9,489 nt of DNA from Betaproteobacteria bacterium SG8_40 (GCA_001304425.1 LJTS01000256.1:1-9489); one strand, 5' to 3'. Shown: positions 1 to 7,607, counted from the stretch's first letter. Numbers and translations are program-made. The notes: generated from the letters alone by a model not told the origin.

Positions 1-1019
1 ATCGCCGCAACGCTGCCGCCTTCGGCCGCTTCACGATACCAACGGGCAGCCGCCTCACCGCTCTTCGCAACGCCACGGCCTTCCTCGTACAGGTATCCGA
101 GCATGTACCTGGCCTGTACATCGCCAGTCGCTGCCGCCTTCTCGAACCAGCTCGCCGCACGGGCGTCATCGACCGTTGTGCCCTTGCCCTGGTGATACGC
201 CCACGCGAGGCTCGAATACACGGATGACTCGCCTTGCTCGGCTGCCTTGAGGAACCATTGCAGCGCAGCGCCATCATCCTGGGCAACGCCATTGCCCTGC
301 GCATAGAGAAAACCGAGGCTCGCCTGCGCCCGCGCTTCGCCCTGCTCGGCGGCTTTGCGGTACCACCCGGCGGCTTTGGCGGGGTCAGCCGCCACGCCCT
401 GGCCGTTTTCGTACATCCAGCCCATCAGGTACTGCGGATACGAACGCCCTTCGGCGGCGACTTCTTCATACCACTTGGCGGCCTCAGCGTAGTCCTGACC
501 AACGCCGCGACCGAAAAAGTAAAGGGCTGCCAGCGCCTCCTGCGCATCGCGATTGCCTTTTTCCGCAGCGATGCGGTAGTACTTCGCGGCTTTGGACGAA
601 TCCTGTGAAACGCCCTGCCCCTGATCATGCAGATAACCCAGCAGGAACGCCGGATACGCTTTTCCATCTTCGGCCGGACCGGCATACCACTTTGCAGCAA
701 GCGCATAGTCAACAGGCACACCCTTGCCGAAAAAATAAATGCCTCCGAGCGTTTCCTGGGCCTCGAGTTGCCCTTGCTCCGCGGCCCGGCTGTACCAGTC
801 GATGCCGGTAGCGAAATCCTGCGGCACGCCACGGCCGTTGAAGTAGCACTCGCCAAGGTAGAACTGCGCGAGCGCCTCGCCCTGCTCCGCGGCTTTGCGG
901 AACTCGGTCACGGCGGTCTGGTAATCCTCTTTCTGGTAGGCCTCATAGCCCTTGAGCATGTCAGCACCGGCATGGAGCGATACCGCAAACAGAATCAAAA
1001 GGGCCGATAAGCGACGCAT
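1..1019 (-). CDS. Secreted Sel1-like repeat protein (C-terminus beyond window)
   Basis: The frame is open for 339 codons from an ATG at 1019 to the left edge, so the C-terminus is missing. Residues 1-19 look like a signal peptide (basic MRRL, hydrophobic core, AGA before Asp20), so the protein is probably periplasmic or exported. Residues 24-47 resemble a TPR-like half repeat (GYEAYQKEDYQTAV). Eight complete 36-residue Sel1 repeats follow: 48-83, 84-119, 120-155, 156-191, 192-227, 228-263, 264-299 and 300-335, with a ninth beginning. Each has the family pattern A-x-x-x-L-G-x-x-Y, then G-x-G-V-x-x-D, then A-x-x-W-Y-x-x-A-A-E-x-G. Sel1 repeats form helical solenoids that scaffold protein complexes; no catalytic domain is visible. 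The start is fixed by an AAGGAG site 6 nt upstream. It lies 230 bp after the VWA gene on the same strand, so a functional link to the MoxR-VWA cluster is possible but unproven. The family call is firm; the partner is unknown. Confidence 0.93.
   Translation of the reverse strand, partial: MRRLSALLILFAVSLHAGADMLKGYEAYQKEDYQTAVTEFRKAAEQGEALAQFYLGECYFNGRGVPQDFATGIDWYSRAAEQGQLEAQETLGGIYFFGKGVPVDYALAAKWYAGPAEDGKAYPAFLLGYLHDQGQGVSQDSSKAAKYYRIAAEKGNRDAQEALAALYFFGRGVGQDYAEAAKWYEEVAAEGRSYPQYLMGWMYENGQGVAADPAKAAGWYRKAAEQGEARAQASLGFLYAQGNGVAQDDGAALQWFLKAAEQGESSVYSSLAWAYHQGKGTTVDDARAASWFEKAAATGDVQARYMLGYLYEEGRGVAKSGEAAARWYREAAEGGSVAA
339..770 (-). repeat. Two-repeat (72-residue) internal duplication within the Sel1 gene
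   Basis: Sel1 repeats 2+3 (residues 84-155, bases 770-555) resemble repeats 4+5 (residues 156-227, bases 554-339) more than they resemble their immediate neighbours. Repeats 2 and 4 share YFFG(K/R)GV, then QD/VDYA and AAKWY. Repeats 3 and 5 share a YP pair at their third and fourth residues, an L-(L/M)-G-(Y/W) helix and GQGV. This suggests that a pair of repeats duplicated as a unit. The inference comes from the translated sequence; the nucleotide identity was not calculated. Confidence 0.6.
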
Positions 1020-1025
1020 GCAGAT

Positions 1026-1031
1026 CTCCTT
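1026..1031 (-). promoter_or_regulatory. Shine-Dalgarno site of the Sel1 gene
   Basis: On the minus strand AAGGAG is followed by a 6-nt spacer (ATCTGC) and then the ATG at 1019. It is the strongest ribosome site in the window and fixes the Sel1 start. A possible -10 (TACAGT) lies just upstream at about 1034-1039, with no convincing -35, so independent transcription of this gene is only suggested. Confidence 0.7.
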
Positions 1032-1190
1032 GACTGTATTGCAACTACGTTGTTTTGCAGAAAAGTTTCTGGCTGGCGGCCAAGACGGTTACGCAAGATT
1101 CACACCCCGGGCCGCAGATGTGTATCTGAAGTTTAGCAGCCTGTTCCCGAAACGCCCGAAAACCGGCCCGCCTTGCAGCGCAGTTCGCAC

Positions 1191-1224
1191 CGGCAGCCTG
1201 CTGCCGCAAGCAGGCAACACCTGC
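1191..1224 (-). terminator. Possible stem-loops after the VWA operon
   Basis: The 230-bp gap at 1020-1249 contains two adjacent perfect short hairpins. One is CGGCAG-CCTG-CTGCCG at 1191-1206 (6-bp stem) and the other is GCAGG-CAACA-CCTGC at 1210-1224 (5-bp stem). They lie just after the VWA stop codon at 1250. Neither is followed by a T run on the minus strand, so this is not a classical intrinsic terminator. They could slow polymerase, protect the mRNA 3' end, or be chance structures in GC-rich DNA. The rest of the gap holds nothing else recognisable apart from the Sel1 ribosome site. Confidence 0.25.
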
Positions 1225-1249
1225 GCGGGCGAGCGTCACCCGGGCGAGT

Positions 1250-3154
1250 TCAAGACCCCAGCCGCCGCCAGGCGTAAGGTAGCCTGCGCAGCAGAATGTC
1301 CGCCAGGTAAAACAACAGCGCCGCGAGGGCAAGCCATGGCCATAGCGGCGTCGCCCGCTGACCAATGTCGTCACCGGGGTCGAATATTTCTTCGGCTGAC
1401 GGGCCAAGCTTGCCGCCGGTTTCTGCCGCGATTGTCTGCAGCAAGTCAATATTCGGCGGCAAGGAACGGTACTCGGCGGGAAATCCCGGAAATATCATGC
1501 GAGTGCCGGCGCGCTCTACGGTGCGCGTGTCGATGCCTCCGCCGGTCTGCAGATTTGCCTTGATCATTTCCGCGCCACCAAAGCCCGTGCTTGCGCGATA
1601 AACGCCTGGCCCGACCTGGCGCAACGGCAACGTTTGTTCTTCCTGCGCTCCGCGCTGCACGCGCGCCACCGGCGACATGCCGTCGCGGAAAAGACCTTCC
1701 TCGGTCAGCAACGTCAACTCGATCACGGCATCGTCTCCATCGTGTTCAAGCGAGAACGCGACTTCTTCCGAGCCTTCCTGGCGCATCACGCCGCGCACCA
1801 GTTGCGCCCACAATTTGCCGTAATCCTTCCACTCCACCCATTGCGCCGACCAGCGATTCTTTACGTCCGAGGAAAAAAGCACGGTCTTGCCGAGTCCGTA
1901 CTGCCACCGCGTCAGCAACGGCGCGCCTTGTTGCGTGGCAAGAAGCACCTCCGCGGTTTCCCTTGCCTTCACCGAGATGTGGCCGCCAAGCGCCGGCGCA
2001 TCCGCGAAGTTAATCCCGGCCAACGCATGCGAGCGTTGCTTGACGACGGGCAGGATCGCCTCCTCCACCAGATTAGTGCCGACCACTTTCTTCGTTTCTT
2101 CGGTAAAGATTTGCGGAATCGATTCCGCGTTTGCGGCAACGTAGTTTCGCCCTTCGCCCCACGTCGCAATGTCCTGCATCAACCCGGGGTTGCCGCCGTC
2201 GCCGATGGTCACCGTTGATACGACGATGTCTCTTTCCCGCATGCGCTCCAGCAGTCTCTGAAAATCCGCCGGATGAGTGTCGCCGTCGGACAGCAGAATG
2301 ACATGCTTGGTACGTGCATCAACCTCCCGCAGCAACCGGTAAACGATTCCCAGTGCCGGATAAATATTGGTCTGACCGCTGGCCTGTATGCGGCTGATCT
2401 GCGCTTCGGCCTTGCGTTTCGAGCGCACCTGATGCATCGGCACGGCGACGTATGGCTGTGAGTCAAAAGCGACGACGGCGAAATGATGCTGTTCCTCGAG
2501 CAGATCGAGGGCCGCCCTTGCCGCCTCCTTCGCGTACTCCATCTTACGTCCCTTCATGCTGTAGGAACGGTCAATGGCGATCACCAGTGCGATGTCTTTT
2601 CGCTTTTCCTGTGCCTTGAATTCCACTGGAAGAACGGCTTCCATCGACGAACCGCTGTAACCCTGCTCGCCAAAGGTATTTTCACCGCCAGCGAAAACCA
2701 GTCCGCCGCCATGGTCACGCACATATGACTGTATTGCCTGCATCGACTGCGCAGGAAACTCGCTCGCCGGCACGTCGGAGAGAATGACCGCATCGTAGCG
2801 AAGCAGGTTTTCCAGGCTGCCGGCGCGTTGCGCGCCACCAACGTCAACCTCCAGCCCTTCCTTGCGTAACGCTTCGGCAAGGTATCCCGAGGTCCCCTGC
2901 ATTCCTTCGACATACAGCACCCTGGCCTTGTCGCCCACCCACGCGGATATTTCCAGGCTGTTGTTGTATTCAACCGTGTCTCCGTCAGCTCGCACCAGCG
3001 CGGTAAGCGTCACCGCGCCGGGCTGGGGCATGCGCGCGTCGAAGCTGACACGGTTCAATCCTTTTCTCAATTCCGTGGTCTTGCGTGCCAGGGGCTTCCC
3101 TCCGCTCGACAGCGACACCTGTGCCGACGTATTGCCCGGGCTAAAGACGCGCAC
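1250..3154 (-). CDS. C-terminal part of a frame-disrupted VWA / GATase-like membrane protein
   Basis: This 634-codon frame carries most of the large VWA protein whose N-terminus is at 3843-3067 in another frame. From the GTG at 3154 it contains the rest of a beta-sandwich domain (about residues 1-72), then a GATase1-like fold (about 78-178, LVFAGGENTFG) with no nucleophilic Cys, so probably non-catalytic. A VWA domain (about 187-345) has a complete MIDAS: D195-R-S197-Y-S199, T262 and D290. The segment YGLGKTVLFSSDVKNRW (419-435) is typical of these MoxR-operon VWA proteins. One membrane helix lies at about 604-623, followed by a basic tail (RRLPYAWRR). The GTG at 3154 falls in the middle of a beta-strand and has no ribosome site, so it is unlikely to be a true start. 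Joined with the upstream frame the protein would be 862 residues, which seems a normal size for this type. Whether the split is mutation, sequencing error or recoding cannot be told here. Confidence 0.85.
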   Translation of the reverse strand: MRVFSPGNTSAQVSLSSGGKPLARKTTELRKGLNRVSFDARMPQPGAVTLTALVRADGDTVEYNNSLEISAWVGDKARVLYVEGMQGTSGYLAEALRKEGLEVDVGGAQRAGSLENLLRYDAVILSDVPASEFPAQSMQAIQSYVRDHGGGLVFAGGENTFGEQGYSGSSMEAVLPVEFKAQEKRKDIALVIAIDRSYSMKGRKMEYAKEAARAALDLLEEQHHFAVVAFDSQPYVAVPMHQVRSKRKAEAQISRIQASGQTNIYPALGIVYRLLREVDARTKHVILLSDGDTHPADFQRLLERMRERDIVVSTVTIGDGGNPGLMQDIATWGEGRNYVAANAESIPQIFTEETKKVVGTNLVEEAILPVVKQRSHALAGINFADAPALGGHISVKARETAEVLLATQQGAPLLTRWQYGLGKTVLFSSDVKNRWSAQWVEWKDYGKLWAQLVRGVMRQEGSEEVAFSLEHDGDDAVIELTLLTEEGLFRDGMSPVARVQRGAQEEQTLPLRQVGPGVYRASTGFGGAEMIKANLQTGGGIDTRTVERAGTRMIFPGFPAEYRSLPPNIDLLQTIAAETGGKLGPSAEEIFDPGDDIGQRATPLWPWLALAALLFYLADILLRRLPYAWRRLGS

Positions 3155-3843
3155 TTCGATTCGATCAACACCGGTTCGTTACTGCGCAGACGTTCCGGAA
3201 CTTCGATGCCGTCGAGCCAGACATCTCCCGCGCCGTAGGGTTTCGCCGGGAGTGCGAATACGCGAGCGCCAGCTTGCTTCAGCCTCGGGAATACGTTCGC
3301 AACCGACCCATTCGTCTCGTTGCCATCGCTGAGCAGCACGATGCGCTTGACGCTGTCGCGCGTCAGCGCGCCCAGCGATTCGTCAAGAGCGGCCTCGACA
3401 TCGGTAGCCGATTGGACGATGCCGCCTGCACCCTGCCCGTTGGCCCCGCCTTCGCTGGTGCTTTCGACAATCTGCAAAGCCCGCGCCGCCGCCGTGTCAG
3501 CCACTACCGCCGGTTGCTTTGCGAATACAACAACGCGGGAATGGGCCGGCGCATACTGCTGCTGAGCCGTATCGATCCATTGCATGGCATCTTCGACGAA
3601 CTCCGCCGCGACACTGCGCGACACATCGAGCGCATACACGACCGATATCTGCCGTGTCGTCCCGTGCCAGACCGGTTGGGCCAGCGCCATGACGATCAAC
3701 GCCAACGCCATCGATCGAACTGTCGCGACCACTGCGAGGTGACGCCGCGAGAGATTGGTGCGGGTGCGAAGCGCGACCGCCCAGATCAGCGGCAGAACCA
3801 GTAGCAGGGTGAGTACCCAGGGTGCGTCAAAACTGATATTCAT
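3067..3843 (-). CDS. N-terminal part of the frame-disrupted VWA membrane protein
   Basis: The frame starts at ATG 3843, 13 bp after the BatA-like gene stops, with no clear ribosome site, so translational coupling is likely. Membrane helices lie at about residues 8-26 and 40-57. The first VWA domain (about 66-200) has an intact MIDAS: D73-V-S75-R-S77, T147 and D173 (LLSDGNET). This is a BatA-like arrangement of two helices followed by a VWA domain. The sequence is family-like up to VPERLRSNEPVLIE (residue 228). After that it reads through a Ser/Arg/Cys-rich tail to a stop at 3067 that looks like out-of-frame translation, while the expected continuation (VRVFSPGN) lies in the frame starting at 3154. 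The genuine part is therefore about 3843-3160, and the last 88 bp overlap the C-terminal frame. If the break is real, the product would be a 258-residue protein keeping the membrane anchor and first VWA but losing the second. Confidence 0.85.
   Translation of the reverse strand: MNISFDAPWVLTLLLVLPLIWAVALRTRTNLSRRHLAVVATVRSMALALIVMALAQPVWHGTTRQISVVYALDVSRSVAAEFVEDAMQWIDTAQQQYAPAHSRVVVFAKQPAVVADTAAARALQIVESTSEGGANGQGAGGIVQSATDVEAALDESLGALTRDSVKRIVLLSDGNETNGSVANVFPRLKQAGARVFALPAKPYGAGDVWLDGIEVPERLRSNEPVLIESKCASLARAIRRHRCRCRAEGSPWHARPRN
3155..3164 (-). repeat. 5-bp tandem duplication (TCGAA x2) at the frame break
   Basis: On the minus strand the bases read ATC-GAA-TCG-AAG-TGC in the upstream frame. 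TCGAA occurs twice in tandem here. Removing one copy gives TTG-ATC-GAA-GTG-CGC-GTC, which joins NEPVLIE directly to VRVFSPGN with no stop, exactly as one continuous beta-strand. A single-base loss just before GTG (giving ESK-VRV) would also reconcile the frames, so the duplication is the neatest but not the only explanation. Confidence 0.7.
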
Positions 3844-3856
3844 GGCAGCAGGCGGA

Positions 3857-5659
3857 TCACACGGTAATGCGCCGGTGATAGGCGAACCATTCGACGCACA
3901 GTAATCCTGCCGCCAGCATCAACAGCAGTGCTGACAGGCCGAACGGAACCGCGCTGACCGACCCGGCCTCGGCAGGAGCGGCAGCAACGGGCACAGCGCT
4001 CTGGTTGACATTGCTGATACGCCGGTCCAGCAAGTTGACGGTGATGCGCAGCGGACGGTCATTACCGATGGCCGTATACAGGCCTGGCTGCGCTGCCTCG
4101 AAGAAACTGCGTTCGTCGACCGTGGTCACCGGCAACACCGCGCCGTCCATCGCCAGTACGCGCGCATCCCTGAACGGCACAGCCACGATGCCGGGTTGCG
4201 CGCGAACGATTTCCGGTTCATCGGCCAGCCAGTTGATGCTGTTGCCCAGAAACAACGGGAACGCCGGCAGCAATCCAAAGTTGGAATCGGCAACATCGAA
4301 GCCCAGCGCCACCCAGCGCTTCGCGCCATCGTGCGCGACCGCCAGCGCCTTGCCTTCGTCGCCACGCAACAAGACCGTTGTCGAGCGGTCTTCTTCCGGC
4401 TGCAGGTAACTGCCGGTCTCGACATACAGGTCGCGCAGCGACAGGTTACGCAAAACCGGATGCCTGCCATCCGTTGCCAGTACGTCCGGATAGCTGGCAT
4501 CGCCCGCGCGTGCTGGCAGCCAGCCCGCCGGTTTTGCCGCAATCACAAGGGATGGCGCCGCCGGCGGTTCGGAGGGAACGAAACGGTCGAATACATAGAT
4601 GTCCGTTGCCACCGCTTCGTCCACTTTCTGATCCATGTAACGCTGCGGGGATATGACGTTGAGACGGACGCGTGGCTGCGCCCTCAGCGACTTGGAAAGG
4701 AATTCGAGACCCGGTCCGCTCACCAGGGTGACACGAACGATACGCCTCGAGGCAAGGTAGCCATAAGCGACGTCATCGGCCGGATAACCGTCCTCGGTTG
4801 CCGTCAGCGCCGCGCGTATCGGCCCTCCGGTGAAATCCGAAAGGTCAAAGACCTGAGCGGAGACGCCGTTTGCCGGAACGGAGATCTCGCGAGTCACTCT
4901 CTGCTCGCCGATGCCGCTAATGACCACTTCGGTCGATCTGGGCTCGCTGCCAGCGTTGAAGACCTCGACGAACGCTTCGCGCCGCGCCGGATCGCCCGGA
5001 ACGTTGTTGAAATCGAAAGCGGTGATTCCCAGGTTGTTCGCCGGTTCGAACACGGTGACAGCCACGAAATCGGAAGGCGGGGCGCCCAGCAGCACACCGT
5101 CGGTGACAACGTACCGGCGCTCGGCCGGAACGAATGCAACGGCCGATGGCACAATCGGCTGGTACGACTGGCCCAACTGCAATGCCGTCACCGTCTCGAC
5201 GGCATCCTTGCGCGATTCAAACGCCGGCGTAACGAGCCGGCGTTGCGTGTCGACCACCATTACCTGTGTCGCCGCAGGAAAATTCTCGATCAACGAGAGC
5301 GCTCGCTGCTTGGCCACTTCGAACCGTTGCCCGCCGCTGCTGGTACGCGTCGCCATCGTCGGCGCATTGTCCACGACGACGATCGCCTTCCCGCTGCCGG
5401 CGCTGGCATCCGTCCCTGGGCGCGCAACCGCAAGCACCACGATGCAAACGCAGGCAACCGATGCGATCAGCAGCGACAGCCACCAGCGCCAGCGATCCGA
5501 TACGCGCCGGTAGGTCTCGAGTACCCGTTGCCAGATCAGATTCGACGATACGCTCTGGTTCCGCGCCGGCGGTCGAAGCAGGTAAAGAAGCACGACTGCC
5601 GCAACTGCAGCCGCGACTGCGGCACCAACCAGCAGGGGAGACAGCGTGTATGCGTTCAC
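3857..5659 (-). CDS. BatA-like membrane protein with degenerate VWA domain
   Basis: The 600-residue product starts at GTG 5659, overlapping the DUF58 stop (GTGA), with GAAGG 9 nt upstream. Residues 1-80 match the BatA / aerotolerance-regulator N-terminal layout: a helix at about 8-28, a loop with LIWQRVLETYRRVSDRWRWW, and a second helix at about 60-79. A VWA-like fold spans about 91-195, but the MIDAS is broken. The expected D-x-S-x-S reads D97-N-A99-P-T101, although VVTDG (D187) remains. A beta-sandwich domain spans about 210-300 (FVEVFNAG, DGYPADDVAYGYL), and a GATase-like region about 306-480 lacks catalytic residues and ends in LGNSINWLADEPE. A C-terminal helix lies at about 572-590. Both ends are membrane-anchored, and the large middle is probably periplasmic. 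It presumably partners the MoxR and DUF58 proteins as in Bat operons; metal-dependent ligand binding is doubtful. The architecture is well supported, the function is inferred. Confidence 0.9.
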   Translation of the reverse strand: MNAYTLSPLLVGAAVAAAVAAVVLLYLLRPPARNQSVSSNLIWQRVLETYRRVSDRWRWWLSLLIASVACVCIVVLAVARPGTDASAGSGKAIVVVDNAPTMATRTSSGGQRFEVAKQRALSLIENFPAATQVMVVDTQRRLVTPAFESRKDAVETVTALQLGQSYQPIVPSAVAFVPAERRYVVTDGVLLGAPPSDFVAVTVFEPANNLGITAFDFNNVPGDPARREAFVEVFNAGSEPRSTEVVISGIGEQRVTREISVPANGVSAQVFDLSDFTGGPIRAALTATEDGYPADDVAYGYLASRRIVRVTLVSGPGLEFLSKSLRAQPRVRLNVISPQRYMDQKVDEAVATDIYVFDRFVPSEPPAAPSLVIAAKPAGWLPARAGDASYPDVLATDGRHPVLRNLSLRDLYVETGSYLQPEEDRSTTVLLRGDEGKALAVAHDGAKRWVALGFDVADSNFGLLPAFPLFLGNSINWLADEPEIVRAQPGIVAVPFRDARVLAMDGAVLPVTTVDERSFFEAAQPGLYTAIGNDRPLRITVNLLDRRISNVNQSAVPVAAAPAEAGSVSAVPFGLSALLLMLAAGLLCVEWFAYHRRITV

Positions 5660-6534
5660 CGCAGCAAACCTTCATGCCGCAGGGCGTGCATCATCAACTG
5701 TTCGAAGGGTGCGTCCGTGTCGGCACGCAGGTAGCCCCAGCCATGGCTGCGGCAGAACGCTTCGATTTCGGTGCAGTACCTGGCAAATCCCTTGCGGTAG
5801 CTATCGAGAAGTTCCGGTGTCAGATGCGCCTTGAGGCTGGACCCGTCTTCGGAATCCACCAATACCACATCGTCGCCAAAAGGCGGTTCCCGGTCTTCAG
5901 GGCTGACGACATGCGCCGCGAAAACGTCATGCCCAAAGCGGCGTATCACCTGGAACGCGGGCTCAAACCCGGCCGCATCAAGAAAATCCGAGGCGACAAT
6001 GACAAGGCCCCGGGTACGCCTTGCGCCGAAAAACTTGCGAAACGCGTTTTGCAGGCTGGTGCCGCCTTGCGGCTCGAGACGCTCGAGAAAGTGCAACGTT
6101 CGCCACATCTGGTTCTTGCCGCGCCGCGCCGGCATTTCGCTGAGCACGCCGTCCGAAAACGCCACCAGGCTCACGCGGTCGTGATTGATCAAGCCGACAT
6201 AGGCGAGTGCCGCCGCGAAGCGGCGGGCGAAATCGAGCTTGCCCGGTTCGCCAAGGCCCATCGACTTGCTGACGTCAACGAAGATGTATATCGGCAGGTC
6301 GGCTTCTTCCTCGAACAGGCGCAGGATGAGCCTGTCGAGGCGCATGTAAGTGCCCCAATCGAGGTTGCGCGTGTCATCGCCCTGCGAGTAGGGCCGGTAA
6401 TCGGTAAACACCATGCCCACACCAGTGCGGCGCGAGCGGTGATGCCCGCGCAAATGCCCCGCGACAGGACGGCGCGTCACCAGAGCAAGGTGCTCCAGCT
6501 GGCGAAGAAAGTCTTCACTGAGAACGACCGACAT
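5656..6534 (-). CDS. DUF58 family VWA-fold protein
   Basis: This is a 292-residue protein of normal DUF58 length. The signature is clear: a basic N-terminal region (SRRTGVGMVFTDYRPYSQGDD, residues about 34-54, interrupted here only for reference), then RNLDWGTYMRLDRL (56-69) and RLFEEE. A VWA-like domain follows with the MIDAS residues D87-V-S89-K-S91, T159 (GGTS) and D183 (ASDF). No signal peptide or membrane helix is visible, so it is probably cytosolic. DUF58 proteins almost always accompany MoxR ATPases and are thought to be ATPase partners or adaptors; no enzymatic activity is established. It follows moxR by 77 bp and overlaps the BatA-like gene by GTGA. The ATG at 6534 has no visible ribosome site, unlike the neighbouring starts, and an in-frame mini-ORF with a good site lies just upstream. 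The start is therefore less certain than the identity. Confidence 0.93.
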   Translation of the reverse strand: MSVVLSEDFLRQLEHLALVTRRPVAGHLRGHHRSRRTGVGMVFTDYRPYSQGDDTRNLDWGTYMRLDRLILRLFEEEADLPIYIFVDVSKSMGLGEPGKLDFARRFAAALAYVGLINHDRVSLVAFSDGVLSEMPARRGKNQMWRTLHFLERLEPQGGTSLQNAFRKFFGARRTRGLVIVASDFLDAAGFEPAFQVIRRFGHDVFAAHVVSPEDREPPFGDDVVLVDSEDGSSLKAHLTPELLDSYRKGFARYCTEIEAFCRSHGWGYLRADTDAPFEQLMMHALRHEGLLR

Positions 6535-6549
6535 CAGGGTAGCGCGCGC

Positions 6550-6609
6550 TTAAGCGTAACGGCCGGGAGAAACGCGGCCATCGTCGAGCCCGTTGAAGCT
6601 ATTCGGCAT
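6550..6609 (-). CDS. 19-codon mini-ORF between moxR and DUF58
   Basis: The ATG at 6609 begins 2 nt after the moxR stop codon. It is preceded by GAAGG with a 7-nt spacer, the same motif used by the MoxR and BatA-like genes. It encodes MPNSFNGLDDGRVSPGRYA and ends at TAA (6552-6550). It is in the same frame as DUF58, and only five codons (15 nt) separate the TAA from the DUF58 ATG. It could be a leader peptide that delivers ribosomes to DUF58 by stop-and-restart, or an N-terminal extension cut by a nonsense change, or chance. The peptide resembles nothing I know. Confidence 0.3.
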   Translation of the reverse strand: MPNSFNGLDDGRVSPGRYA

Positions 6610-6611
6610 GC

Positions 6612-7607
6612 TCAACCCTTCGGCTCTTCGATCGACTCGAGGATGCTTTGCAGGATCGCATCCGTTTCGATTCTTTCCGCCTCGGCCTCGAAGTTCAGCA
6701 ATATGCGATGGCGCAGGGCCGGCTTCGTCACGGCGCGGATATCCTCGCAACTCACATGCACCCGGCCGCTCATCAGCGCATTGACCTTCGCCCCCAGAAT
6801 CAGTGATTGCACGCCACGCGGGCTCGATCCGAAGCGCACGTACTTCTTTGCCAGCTCATGGCCCTTGTCGCTTTCCGGGTGCGTAGCCAGCGTAATGGCG
6901 ATTGCGTACTCCATCACCGGTTTCGAGACGGGTACTGCCCGGGCAGTGCTGCGCATTTCGAGTATCTGCTCTTTCTCCAGCACTCGCCTGACCTTCGGCT
7001 CCGACTGCTGGGTCGTGCGATCGACAATGCTGTAGAGCTGATCGGCTCCCGGAAAATCGAGCCGCAGCTTGAACAAGAAGCGGTCCATCTGGGCTTCGGG
7101 CAGAGGATAAGTGCCCTCCATCTCGATCGGGTTCTGCGTGGCCAGCACGAAGAACGGCTGGTCGAGGTTGTGCGTATCGCCACCTGCCGAAACGCTGTTC
7201 TCCTGCATCGCTTCCAGCAACGCCGACTGCGTTTTTGGCGTGGCGCGGTTGATCTCATCGGCGAGCACCATGTTCGCAAAGATCGGCCCCTGCTGGAATT
7301 CGAAGAATTTCTGTCCGGAGGCGTCCTCCCTGACGACATTGGTTCCGATGATGTCGCCAGGCATCAGGTCGGGGGTGAACTGGATCCGCGAGAACTCCAG
7401 GTGCATGACATCGGCGAGCGTCTGCACCAGTTTGGTCTTGCCGACGCCGGGGATTCCTTCCAGCAGGACGTGTCCCTTGACCAACAGGCAAGTCATGACA
7501 CTGGCAACGACGTCATCGTTTCCAACGATGATGCGCGAGACTTCATCGGTAACCTGTTTGAATCGATCCCGGAATTGCTCGACCTGCCGCTCCACATCGT
7601 TACTCAT
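6612..7607 (-). CDS. MoxR family AAA+ ATPase
   Basis: This 331-residue protein is a typical MoxR AAA+ ATPase, a family that acts as a chaperone-like ATP-driven partner of VWA proteins. Walker A is G51-IPGVGKT58. Walker B is VLADEIN with D117 and E118, followed by the MoxR-typical RATPKTQSALLEAMQE. Sensor 1 is ATQNP (N159), then EMEGTYPLPEAQMDRF. The sensor-2 region has SSPRGVQSL (R264). A lid domain spans about 220-325. No membrane segment is present, so it is cytosolic. The start at 7607 overlaps the upstream gene by ATGA and has GAAGG 9 nt upstream. All nucleotide-handling residues are intact, so it should be an active ATPase. Its substrate would be the VWA/DUF58 proteins encoded downstream, by analogy with characterised MoxR-VWA pairs. 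It is similar to but should not be equated with MoxR of methylotrophs, so no symbol is given. Confidence 0.97.
   Translation of the reverse strand: MSNDVERQVEQFRDRFKQVTDEVSRIIVGNDDVVASVMTCLLVKGHVLLEGIPGVGKTKLVQTLADVMHLEFSRIQFTPDLMPGDIIGTNVVREDASGQKFFEFQQGPIFANMVLADEINRATPKTQSALLEAMQENSVSAGGDTHNLDQPFFVLATQNPIEMEGTYPLPEAQMDRFLFKLRLDFPGADQLYSIVDRTTQQSEPKVRRVLEKEQILEMRSTARAVPVSKPVMEYAIAITLATHPESDKGHELAKKYVRFGSSPRGVQSLILGAKVNALMSGRVHVSCEDIRAVTKPALRHRILLNFEAEAERIETDAILQSILESIEEPKG

Noticed and set aside
1191..1224. Small inverted repeats as a CRISPR or mobile-element end
   Set aside because: There are only two different short hairpins, with no regular spacers, no target-site duplications and no transposase nearby.
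3155..3180. Programmed ribosomal frameshift as the explanation of the VWA frame break
   Set aside because: No slippery heptamer such as A-AAA-AAG or polyA/T run, and no obvious stimulatory stem, is visible at the junction; the 5-bp duplication is a simpler account.
4196..5734. Plus-strand open frame of 512 codons
   Set aside because: It lies opposite the BatA-like gene; composition is Arg/His-rich and no motif or ribosome site supports it.
5266..7035. Long open frame (589 codons) on the plus strand
   Set aside because: It is antisense to the BatA-like, DUF58 and MoxR genes. Its translation is rich in Arg, Ala and His with no recognisable domain, as expected for GC-rich shadow frames.
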